A stretch of DNA of 64,000 nucleotides from Cercis canadensis (taxonomy: Eukaryota > Streptophyta > Magnoliopsida > Fabales > Fabaceae): NCBI GenBank assembly GCA_003255065.1, contig QAOA01006081.1, forward strand, positions 53,847 to 117,846, given 5' to 3'. The notes beneath the pieces were generated by a model. That model was not told the origin of the DNA. It saw nothing but the letters and a program-made list of their open reading frames with translations, and did not search any database. The position numbers and the translations under genes were made by a program. Each line of letters begins with the position of its first letter. Position 1 is the first letter of the stretch. This document shows, piece after piece, positions 1 through 12,700 of the stretch.

Positions 1-60
1 TGAAACAGCTCCTTCACTTCCTATAACTACCATCATGCTCCTTGTACCTGATTAAAACAT

Positions 61-296
61 TTTGTTGTTCTGTGGTGCTTTGGACATGGTTCCTTTAAGG
101 GAGTGTCATTGATTACTGTGCAGAGAGATTGGAGAGCCCTTTGTTTTGAAGTACTCTTTTGGTTTGTTTTCTTTTGTTGTTTTTGTAATTCTGTCCGTTA
201 AGGAGAATTCCTTATCCTCCTCTTTTGTATCCCTTCTCTCCCTCTAATTAATCCTCTTCTTTTATTGAAAAAAAAAAGAAAAAGAAACGTGTTGTT
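61..296 (+). mobile_element. 5'-truncated LINE 3' end
   Basis: A decoded stretch resembles the extreme C-terminus of plant LINE ORF2 (SLITVQRDWRALCF). A pyrimidine-rich 3' tail with short blocks such as ccttatcctcctcttttgta and an A-tract at 269-280 follow. The same tail layout recurs at five other places in this gene's introns. It lies in the intron upstream of the first visible exon. The remaining sequence of 1-749 shows nothing else I can support. Confidence 0.6.
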
Positions 297-749
297 CATA
301 TTCAACCCTAATTCATCCAGAAGCATGCTTCATTGTCTTCCTAAGTGGAATCAATCAAATCTTCATCACATAATGAATCACCCAGTTCAGTTCCTACAAT
401 AGAAAAAAACTTTTTGTTTGGAGTCTGAATATTGAATCATGTGAATGTAGAATGCCATCATTATCATTGTTTAATACAATTACTATCTATAAAGTACATC
501 AAATTGAGGCCCCAAACAGATCGTATGTGGTCTATGAAAATTAAATCCTGATGTTTATGTTACTATCAATACCAATATCTAATCCATTGATGGTGGACTT
601 GATGGTTGTTTGTAGGTCCTTTCACATTGTTTGCAGTACTCTTCCTCATCATTCATTGAGACACATGCTCGTTGTGATGCATTGTTGTTCTTTTTTCTTC
701 CCCTCACATTTTTTTTTGCTGTATCCTCTCTTCTTTTGGCTCAATTTAG

Positions 750-3700
750 GGGATTTGTGGTCGGGTTCAGAAGCAGGAGTTATAAAGATATGGCCATGGG
801 AGGCTATTGAAAAATCTATTTCTCTGACAAAAGAAGAAAGACATATGGCTGCCTTATTGGTGGAGAGGTCCTACATTGACTTGAGGAGCCAAATATGTAC
901 AAATGGTTTCAGTAACATGCTAACTTCAGATGTTAAGTATTTGTTATCTGATCCTTCAAGAGCAAAAGTGTGGAGTGCTGGTTATTTTTCATTTGCTTTG
1001 TGGTATGTTTTACTCTATTATTCTCTTTTAATTGTAATATTGAACTTTAGTATTGCTGTCTCCTTTGTTTTTAGGATTTCAAACTGGAGAGCTCTTCTGT
1101 ATTGATATTCTTAGTTGGCTTTGCAATGTTCCTCTTTTGTTGTTTTGTCAATGGAGGTCCTCCTTCTTTTTTGCACTTCTCTTTCAGCTAAGAAAATTTC
1201 TTCTTGTAAATAACTAATAATAATTCCAAAGATTGCATAACTTATAAAAACGAATTATCTTTTGCTGTAAGAAAGTAAAATGTTGGATTTTTAGTTTGAA
1301 AATGATAATATGCTTTATAACTAGCATGCCTGAGTATTGAACATATTGTTATTCCATCAAGGGTATTAAATATGAAGGGCCAACAGTATTTTTTTAATTA
1401 TATTATCTTATGCATGTGTCATCGGTTGAGGAAGACAAAGGGTTGATAGAATACGTAGCCAACATGATGAGATAAGTTTTTTGGTGTGTTTGGTGAAAAT
1501 TGGGTGTGCGCTCAAAGTCTGGAACAGCTCCTTCTGATTAGATTTAGAGGTTTCAGCCATAAGAAGGAAGGAAAAGCTTAATGCAGTGCAATATGTCATT
1601 AGATCTACTGTATTTGGCTAGAGAGAAATGCTTGTGTTTTCAAGGAGAAATATCTGTCATTAGATCTACTGTGGGACAGGATGCTGTTCTTGGCCGCCCT
1701 CTGGTGTCATGCACATGGATTATGACAATTATATAGAGAGACTGGAGAGCCATTCTTTTTTTATGTTTCTCTTTCTTTTGCAGCAATTTCCTGCTAAAGG
1801 AGGATTTCTTGTCCTCTTCTTCCTTTCTACCCTTTCTCTCTTTCTAATGAAAATTCTTCTTTTATCACCAAAAAAAAATAAAAATGATGAGATAACGTCC
1901 CATGAGTCCACAGGTGTATGAAATCTGAAGTTCTACTCTTTTTGGTGTCATGTTATGATATCTGTTGGTTACCCAATTTTAAGAAAAGAGATTGTTGGGT
2001 TGTTAAGAAAGTAAGTGAAGCTCTGTATGATTCTTGAACCCAGCCCCTTAATTGGAGAAAGGAATCAGCTGTGTTCACAGCTTCTGTTGCAGAATACATT
2101 CTCAAGATAGAGAAACCAGCAGATGGAAAAGTCCTTAACTTTGGCAGTTCCAATGATGCTTGACAAGAAGGAGATAGATGCTGAAGCCTTTTCTGTGGTT
2201 GTGGAGGTATCTAGGATTTTCTCAACACTCAAAGATGGGCTACACAGAGTGCAATTAAATAATGATGAGGACAGTACCTGTGTGGTTCAAGATTTTGACT
2301 CTGATGATAGGATGATAAAGATTGCAGACACTAATGTGGATGGGTTGTTATGTTATGAAGATAATATCGATTCTTTTTATGTAGATGAAGAAGGTCTGCT
2401 TCTGGATGAATATGAGCAACAGAATGTTTTAGTAGGGTGCAATGATCATGATGGTAACTTACAGGGAGTGAAGGAACTTTTTCAACAAAAGAGTGCTGGG
2501 TTTAATGAAACTTATAGTTTAGGCCTCCAAGATACCAAACAGAACAAGATTAATCTACAAGGAGATCCTTCTGTTGATATTCATATTGAAGAAGGAATTC
2601 CTTGTCCAGATGCTGAAAAGGTGACACCATTTGGTCAAAGCGAGAGGATGCCAGAGGAAGAAGCTATATCCATTGTTTTATTAGGCATTGCGATTGAAAA
2701 TCCAGATCCACAATCACTTCTTGATTCTCTGGGGTTAAAGTTAGTTAGTCGATTGGGTAAGGAGTTAAAGGTGGATTTTACTCCAAAGATCTATATTAGG
2801 AAAAAGAAAAAGGTGGAAAGGGACTCCAGAGATTAGCCACCACAGTAAATTATGGGAGTGTAAAGGAAATAGAGTGTAAAATTAGTTTTTATGCAAGTTT
2901 TCAAGTTGGCTTCTGTTTTGGAGGATAAGGGAGGATTGTTTTGAGTATATTTAGAGTAGTTGTTTTTGACTTGTCTATGATGGAGAAGTGGTGGCCCGGA
3001 ATCACAATTCAGATTTGTCTTAAGGGTTTGGATTGTTTTGTGGATTCTTGTTTTTGCTTTTCCTTTTTTTACTTTTTCAGTTTTGTGGTTTCTTTCAGAG
3101 GATTTCTTGTCCTCTCTTGTACCTTTTCCCTTTCTCTTAATAATATTTCTTCTTTCCATGAAAAAAAAAATGTTTGGTAGAGCAGCCAACGGTGTATGAT
3201 CTCAGTTATATATCTTTTCATTCGCTTCAGATGAATTGTTTAATAATTAATATGATCTGGCTTGCATCTTGCCAATGCAAAGATCTTGATCCTAGAATAC
3301 AAGTCCATAAAAGATAAACTCAAAGTTATTAAAAGATAGAAATACATGTTCAGGGTTTTGAATCATGTCTAAACTCTTACCAGATTATATGTTCCTTCAC
3401 ACATTGGCCTCCTAGCAAATTTCTTGGCCCAAACTATTTGGGACTAAAAGCCTTAAAATTTTAAACAAACATGACCAGAAACATGAAGTTGCAGCTCATA
3501 ACATAAAAGATAGGACGAAAGTGCTTCCTCAAAATATAATCTAGCGTGATTACAACTCTGAACTATTTCCATCCGAGAATGAAGTAATGGTCATTTGAGC
3601 GGATGTTGAGATTTGCCTCCATCCAACTCTGGTTTTTGACAAGCTTTATAATTGTATATGGAGCCTTATGATGGATCCCCCATCTCCTGTTTTATTCTGA

Positions 3701-6700
3701 TGCATACTCCCTTGGTGGTGCACTATGTGCATGTTATGTATGGAGGAATCACAACTTGATAGAGATGGCACCTTCATTTTGTCCATACTCTTTTTTCTTA
3801 TTTAATAAGCAAGTTTTGCTCTAGATATGGCTTATCCTATGTCTCTTTGTGTATATAAACATACTTGTCTACCTAATTTATGCTAGCACCTCTTCGTATG
3901 CAGGGATGCTCGAACTAGAGAGTTACTGAAAGTGTTCAATACAGATGGCCAGACCGAGAATCGGTTGGACATGTCATCAATACAAGACTTTTCAGTTGAG
4001 CTTGTTTCAAGTTCTAGGAAAGACAAAACACCAAGTTCCATTGGGTTTCTTCAGCGCTCACGTAATGCCATAATGGGGGCAGCAGATGCTGTTCGTCGAG
4101 TTGCAGCAAAGGGAGGCTTTGGAGATGATAATCGGAGAACTGAAGCACTAGTGGTAACAATAGATGGAATGATTTGGTCAGGGTGTTCAAGTGGCTTATT
4201 AGTGCAATGGGATGGAAATGGCAATCGCATACAAGACTTTCATTACCATTCATTTGCTGTTCAGTGCTTTTGTACTTTTGGGACACGAATTTGGGTAGGT
4301 TATGTGACTGGTACTATCCAGGTATTGGACCTCAAAGGTAATCTTATTGGAGGATGGGTAGCTCATAGCAGTCCTATTGTAAAAATGACTGTTGGAGGTG
4401 GTTATATATTTACATTGGCTAATCATGGTGGTATACGTGGATGGAACATCATTTCCCCAGGACCACTTGATACCATATTACGTTCAGAGTTGGGTGGCAA
4501 AGAGTTTTTATATACTAGGATAGAAAATGTTAAGATTTTGACTGGCACATGGAATGTTGGACAAGGAAAAGCATCTCAAGATTCCCTTACATCATGGTTA
4601 GGTTCTGTCGCCACAGATGTTGGAATTGTTGTCATTGGGTTGCAAGAGGTTGAAATGGGTGCTGGGTTTCTTGCAATGTCTGCAGCTAAAGAAACTGTAA
4701 GTTATCTTGCTTGTTGCAATACTAGAAAAGTAATATATCTCTGTTGTCAACAGACTAATTTATTTGTTGTAACTTGTAAGCAAATAATTGCTGGTTTTTC
4801 TTGTGACGGGTTATGTTTGTTTCTTTTCTTTTTTTGTATTAGATTCATTTTTAATGATATTGAATTGATCAAATACTTGTGGAATATCTGGGTGGCTTTT
4901 AATGTTGATGGCTTGTATGGTTCTTTCTTGTTGTCTATTCTATTGGAGTTAAAGAAATGAGGCTTTTGATGTGTTACATCCATTCATGTTCTTAGGCCAG
5001 ATCTATCATCTGCTTATTAGACCTAGGTTTAAGTCTTAGTTTTAGTAGGGTTTTTTTTTCCCCTTTATGGGTTTGTTCCCCTTCCCCTTATTGGTTCTTT
5101 AGAGGTGATTTCCTCTATTATTTAGTATTTAATGGGCATTTCCATGGAGCTACAAAACTTATAGCATGAGAACCTCTAGTAGTTTATTAAAGAAGTCTAT
5201 TTGTAGGATATACTACTTTCTTATGAGCAATTTACTTGATTGATATGTAGAGTTCCAGTGATGTCTGTTTGTCTTGACAGCTATCGTTCCCTAGTCTTGG
5301 ATTGAGAAAGGGGAGCTTTCTGGTCATGAATATTGGTTTTTATGAGCTGTGAGCATGTTTTGGAATTTTGATGTGATGCTCTAAAGTTATATGCTTGCTT
5401 ATTTGACAATGCTGAGCTCCTTCTACTCATATTCTATATCATTATTTGCATATAAGATGCCCCCACTTTCATCTTATTTGTAAATGGCTATGGTGTTACC
5501 CTCCTGATACTTCATCTTCTGGTACCAGGTTAAAAAGAGTAAGTATGGTTGAGGAGGATCTCTTTTCCTCCTCTATTTGTTCTCTTTTTCTCTCTCAATA
5601 TATTTTCTTCTATAAATAAAGAGTACATATGGTTTATGTAAGAATGAATGGGATACCAACCTAGTGATTGCTGCTGCTCTCTTAAGTCCCAGGAAGTTCA
5701 TTTCCCGAGAATGTCTCTTTTAGACCTTTTATTTCACTTAAAGTCAGTAATGTTTCTCATATTAGATTTTGTTATGATCTTTGGGTGGGGCATGTTGGCA
5801 TTTTAGAGGCCAGTTCTTGCAAGTATCATCTTTCTTCTCCACATCATTCCCCATTCTTAATTTCTACATTAGTCAAGGTTCTTTCATATCTTGAAACCTT
5901 CAGTTTTCAGATGTTTGAATGACAGAGAAACTTCAAAATTGGAGTCCCTTTTGCATATGCTTTTGCTGTATTCTGTTTATTTGACTACCAATTCGGACAA
6001 GAGGTTTTGGAGTGTGATTCTTTATGAAAATTTTCTTGTAAATCGCTTCTCCATTTTCAAGGCCTATTGTCTTAGGGTGGAGCAGAACTCTCGTTCTTTT
6101 GAGGAAAGTATTTGTCCATACACTTGATCTGGGATAGAATTGTTTTCACAGCCTCTTTTTGGTGTTCAGCACATGATTTCTTTCTTGGAATCTCCTTGTT
6201 AGACATGCAAAGGGATTGGAAAGCTCTCTTGTTTTAATGTTTTTGGTTTATGTTTGCTTTTATTTTTTTCGCTTTGTCTAAGGAAAATATCTTACGATTC
6301 TTACCCTCCATTTCTTTTTACTCTCTCTCCTTCTATTAAAATTTGGGGGGAAAAGTCTTCCATTTTCTTACAGAGAAATTCTTCCTTTAAAAGCTTCTTC
6401 TTTAAAATTCCAAAGTTCCCTCTTAGGCCAACTCTTTATTAGGACGGCAGGACTTGATACAATCACTCCTAATAATATGTTGCAACTCTGTAGACCTAAC
6501 AAAGTTTTGTCTCCTTATCTATGTGTGATGTGGTCTCCAATTTAGATCAGCTTCACAGCTAGTTACGTAGTTGGATGTTGGTGCGCATAGGTGTATCTTT
6601 AGTGCTCGAAACAGTTTCTTTTGATTTAGAGGTTTTGCCAGGAGTAAAATGGGCAAAGTTTTGTGTGCGCTCTTCTTTGGTGTAATTGGAGCAAAATGCT

Positions 6701-9700
6701 TGGGTTTTTAGGGGGGAATTGCTTTGTCTTCAAAACTTTTATGTCCTATATGGCAATAGGACATGGTTTTTTTCAGGAAATCTCCTTGGTAGACATGCAA
6801 TGGAGATTTCTTCTTTACTAACATTGTTTCATTTGTTTGTTCTCTTTAAGCAGGATATGTTATCTTCTTTCTCTGCGTATACTTCTTTTCTCATGATAAG
6901 ATTTCCTTATCCAAAAAAAAAAAAGGAAAGAAATGTTCCCTGTATATGCATATGTATGTATGTACCAATATAAAGATACAAAAGAATAATCAGACCTCAT
7001 GGAGTATTTTCAAATAATAAACGCATTCATTTTGTAGTTCTCTGTGTGACTATCCATTTTATCAATAATTTCACATCAATACATGATTGCTGTCTTTTTT
7101 TTTTTCTTTATTCATAGAAATATTGATTATATAAAGAATTTATAGGGGTTCTGTGCAATTTACTCTTTGTCTTTTGACAGTAAGATCCCTTGTGCTATTT
7201 GAAATTGGGTGAAAGTAACATTTTCTGGAGTAAACTAGAAACTCTTCTGCTTTTATTTTTTAATGTGAAGCTTTGCATTGAACTTAAATTGAAGTTGAGA
7301 TGAGGTAGATATTTAGTAGTTGCATGACTAATGCTGCTCAATCTAATAACAGATAAAGGATGTTTATAGCTTTTAGAAAAATAAAATTGGCAGTTATTTT
7401 ACTGTCATGCTTTCAGTTGATCATTATAAATGGAATGATGGTGTGGGTGTTATTTTTTTTCATCAGTAAGTGGTAACCAAGGCAGAGTCAATAGCAAACC
7501 CAAACAGACTGCCTATATGCCTTCTGAAAGAGAGCCTAGACAAGAAACATGCTACAATTTAAGTCCCAAACACTAGCCTCCAATGCACAGCCTAAACGTC
7601 TCTGGTTCTCTACTACCTCGATCGTGAGTCCATTTGCACAACTTCTCCTGGGTTGCTAAGCCTCCTACATGCAAGCTTTCCTGGGTCACATACCAACCAG
7701 CAAGATCTAATCCCAAGGTTGATGACATATTCTGCAAACCGTGAGTCTCTAGAGTCACGCTTAGTGCATTGGGTTCAGCAGAAATGAAGAAGTGAAAAGA
7801 GATGACAAGAAGGACAGTTGGATTATTTTATGAATATTTGATCTGGGAATATTAAGATTGAGGCTCTAATACCATGTAAAACTAGAAAGATAAGGAAACT
7901 CGAACTAGGTTAGACTTATAATTATATACATATTAACAGGGTTTAAATACAGATAATGACTAAAATATCCTTTCTCACGACCCAGATATAGATGGGAGTA
8001 AGTTATCAATTTAGGCAATACTCTCTGGATGCAGTTCTATGTTGTTTTTCAGTTGATCAATATAGAGAGGGTTTGAGGCTATAAAATTTGAAGAAAGTAA
8101 TAGCAATCATACTACTTTTGAAGTTAGGATCTGAGGCCATTTGTTTCTGGAAACATGTGAGAAAAGGTGAAACTCTGAATCTATCTTTGGAATAATGCTG
8201 TTTGTGGACCAACTGCATCTCTGATGTGAAGCCCTTGGCACCCTTCAATTCTATCTCTAGAGTATTGCTATTTGGCTGGTTTGTAGTTTGGACAATTTAA
8301 TGCTGATAAAGGTAATAATCTCCTATTTAGAAGGGGCCAATGATGGCATTCATCTAAGTAATTTCCTCTTTGTTTTTTGCATAAAAGCAGAGTATTGATT
8401 GAAGTTTCTGTTTCTCCTTAATCTGTAATTGTTTTTTGTTTTGGCCCTAGTAAATATGTCGGTGGTGCAAAACTTGTAGCCATTGAGGTTAAATCCTTTG
8501 ATTTCCTCTTGGAAGCTAGCTGATGGTAGTTTATTTAAGTTGCAACTTGTTGAACATGCCAGGGGTATGTGCAATACCTTTTGCTGAGCTGGGACACTCT
8601 TTTGTCTGCTTTCTACATTTAAAAATATAAAACTTGCTGATGCAGGAGCAATTAAAAAAATTTATTACCAGGGTTTTTTTTTTTTTTNTTTTTTTTTTTT
8701 TTTTTTTGTAATTTTGCAATATTTTGTTATTTTCTGGTTAGGTTTGTATCTGGGTCAAATTATGTTGTTTCCGGTTTATAATAGTCTTGTCTTGAGGCCC
8801 ATGTCTTCCTTACAGGCCTAGGAATAGTAATTGGTGTCTAGCCCAATAGAACTAGGAATCTAAACCCTAATCCTTGTGGGTTAAGTTGTGTGGTCTGTTT
8901 AAATAGCTGTAGTGTCCTGGAATTAATTCAGCAGTTTTATTCTCAGAAGGATTTCTTCTATGTTCCTGGCAGTTTTCACCAGAAGACCAGCCCCTGTTTG
9001 ACTGAAGAGTCAGCCACCCTAGGCTGCGCTCTAGACCAATTTTACTGTTCTTCTCTCATATCCTTTCTCTGCAATTTGGTAGTTTTAATTCTAGGCTCTC
9101 TACCCTACGTCACTTGCTCTACCTAATTCTGTCTTTATGTGTAGCTTTATGAAAGGGGGAGAGTTTTCAAAGTTGTACATGACCATAAGTGCAAAGGAAA
9201 TTTCATCCTTGTTATAGAGTTTTAGGGCAATGGAAAACACTAATATCATAATGAGGAATGTATCAACAAGTTGAAAATTATATACATGCCAAATTGGATA
9301 TATTTCCATCAATATGGTATGGAACCATATCATCTTGAGCCATGCACATCGATGCTCTACTATATTGGTTCCACCATTGTATCAGGTTGTTGTCTTAGGA
9401 TACAGAAAGTAACAACCATATTGCATAGGCTAGTTATTCAATACCACAAGCCAAATTGATAACTAAAATGATATATGCCATTTATTTTCATTAACACATA
9501 TGTGGGCCCAAGAAAATACACGGTGTAGATCATCTCAGTAATGAGTTTATGCCTCTGGTATCGATACCACTTATGGTGTTGAATAATTAGCATATTGCAT
9601 ATATATTTTGTTATCCAATTTATCTTTAATCTGATGTCAAAGTAAAGCATTTCAAAACAGTTGGAGTTGCACAGAATTATCCATGATATAGAGATAAAGA

Positions 9701-12700
9701 GATGAGGGATGTCTGTTGTATTGTTGAGTATATCTGGCTATGAATATGTGGAACATCGGGACACATTTTGTTGTGATATATGTTCAGTCAAAATTGTAAG
9801 CGTGGTTTAATTGTTCATACGTCATCATAATTTTATGTGTAGTAATTGATCTAATTATCAGTTTCACCTAATTGTTTATGTTCGTTGACCCTCACCAAAC
9901 TCCCGCCTCCCAAAAACATGTAGGTAGGACTTGAGGGGAGTTCTGTTGGGCAGTGGTGGCTGGGTATGATGGGCAAAACATTGGATGAAGGTTCAACTTT
10001 TGAACGTGTTGGTTCCAGGCAACTTGCAGGCTTGGTCATTGCTGTATGGTGAGTATCCAAGAGAAAAATCCAAGTGAGCTGGGGAAGCATTTAATATTTC
10101 AGAAATAATCCCTACTATCTTGTTATACTAGGCAATTTGATGCCTGTTAAATTTTCAGAATCTGAATATGTATTGATCTACTAAGTTCCTTATGTACATT
10201 TTGTCATGATTATCTTCTTCCCTTCCCACTTGTTATAACTGTAATTTAGGATTGAATACATGGAAGTTACTCATTGAAGGTTGGTCTCCTAATTTCTTCA
10301 TGAAATAAAATGTAAATTGGTGTCTAGTCGAATTTGGATGTATGTTTTGGTTCTTCTGCTTTCTCTGTTTTTATTGTTGTCTAAAATCTTTTTACATGTT
10401 GGTCTCTTCACCCATATTAGCTGAATTGTTCTTCTCAGGGTTAGAAATGACATCAGGTTTCATGTTGGGGATGTTGATGCAGCAGCAGTTCCATGTGGCT
10501 TTGGACGTGCTATTGGCAATAAGGTAGGCCTGCACTCTGCTCTACTGACTTGTTTTGTATGACTGTTAGGACTTAGTTTATTGTGTTGCTATCTCTACTT
10601 TTTCATTAGCTGAATGAAACTGTGAGATCTGAAAATTTTCTGTTCTAGTCATTAGTGTAAAGAATGAGAGGGAGAGAAGACAGGATTTGGAAGCCATACC
10701 TTGTATGGGTGTGGGCTAGTATATGTATATACAGAAAGTACAGACTGTCATACAATAGTACTACAGCTCCTTTAGCGTATTTAACATATGCTTTAATTCC
10801 TAACAATTAGAATCCCATTGTAGGTCATGAATCTCATGGTTTTCAATCTTGTTTACATTAGACAGTCCAGCATATATGCTTAAACATGAGGATCTTATTA
10901 GATTTTCCACCAGATTTTATGATGTGGTATAATCCTGATCTAATGTATAGGAAATGTATTGGTTTGGATTTCACTAAATTGCAAAAAATTTTGACATGTA
11001 ATCTTTTGTATCTGCAATTGACGTGTCATTAATAACTAAAACTCTTAAGGTTGTCTCTTATGGTGTCCACTAACAGAGATAACCAATATGGTGTTAGTTG
11101 CAGACTTCGAATGAAATTTCATGCCATGAAAGCTTCTACTGCAATTGTTCTTTCCGCAAATAGGCTCCATAACTCTGCTCTAAGATGCTAGAAGTATTAG
11201 TGTATTAGTTATGACATGTTTTGCTGCAATAGAATTCACTATTAATGTGATATGTTCCAAATACTGTAAATCACTGTTCTACAATGTATATTTTGTATGC
11301 ATAGCATGCAAACTGACATATGTTTTGGTTCATAGAAATAAATATTCTTCACATTGTCAGCTATTTGTGCCACTTTCAGTTATCCTAACCACTGACATAG
11401 GAAATGGATTTCTCACCAGGGAGCTGTTGGTTTGAGGATTAGAGTGTATGATCGGATAATGTGCTTTGTTAATTGTCACTTTGCTGCACACTTAGATGCA
11501 GTTAGTCGTCGCAATGCAGACTTTGATCATGTATATCGGACAATGTCCTTTTGTCGGCCAACAAACAATTTAAATGCTGTAGCTGGTACCTTGCTGTGTC
11601 TATTCCTTTTCTGCTAACTTGCCTTCTCCATGTATTTATTTTGGCCTGTTTATAGATATGGCTTGCCATTGGTCCTTTCTGTTGCAGCTGGCACTTCATC
11701 TGCTGTTCCGATGTTTTGTGGTACAAATGTACGTAATTATTGTCCACTACACTCTTTTAAGTGATAATTCATCTTGCACTGCAACACAATTGGATGAAAT
11801 GTTGATTCTTGATATCGATTTCCAGTCTGCGGAAGCGATGCCCGAGTTATCTGAGGCAGACATGGTTGTATTTCTTGGCGATTTCAATTATCGCCTTGAT
11901 GGCATTTCTTATGATGAAGCAAGAGATTTTGTTTCTCAAAGATGCTTTGATTGGCTTAGAGAAAAGGATCAGCTCCGAGCAGAAATGGAAGCTGGAAATG
12001 TCTTCCAAGGAATGCGTGAAGCAGTTATTACATTTCCTCCCACATACAAGTTTGAACGGCACCAAGCTGGTTTAGCAGGTGGCTTTTACTGTAAAATTCA
12101 TTGGATTACCGTATAAGCATTGCTGTTTGTATTTATGAGTTCTTAGTATCATGCTTGCATCAAAATCTTATGTAGGGTATGACTTCACATTTGTATGCAT
12201 TATTTCTCTTAGGGTATGATTCTGGTGAAAAGAAGCGGATCCCTGCCTGGTGCGACAGAATTTTATATCGTGACAGTCGCTCTTCTTTGGTGGCTGACTG
12301 CTGTTTAGAATGCCCTGTTGTCTCTTCAGTATTACAGTGAGTGCTCTAGTTTTGTTGATTTCTCACCATTTAGGAATATGGATTAAAGCACCATATTGGA
12401 AGGACTTTGAATATATTGCCCTAGATAAGTCTTCTCTTCCCTTGAGGCTCTGTTTGGGAGTTTGAAGTGAGGGGAAAGGAAAGGAGAGGAGAGGAAAGAG
12501 AGGGAAAGGGAGGGGTTTTCCTTTCCTTTATTTGGGTGATTAAAATAAGCAAAACGAGAGAAAAGGAAAGGAAAAATCCATTGTAAAATATTTTTACTAG
12601 TTTACCCTTTATTATTAAAATAGACATATTTAATTTAAAATTAAATAATATAATACACTTATTTATGTGGGATATGGGTGAGGAATTTTTAAAAAAATAA

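Noticed and set aside
8760..9125. Possible solo LTR in the FRA3 intron
   Set aside because: Composition and a TATA-like taaatag are suggestive, but no ends or target duplication could be found.
10660..10810. Possible copia LTR fragment in the FRA3 intron
   Set aside because: The stretch ending in tcctaaca looks LTR-like, but no primer site, polypurine tract or paired end supports it.
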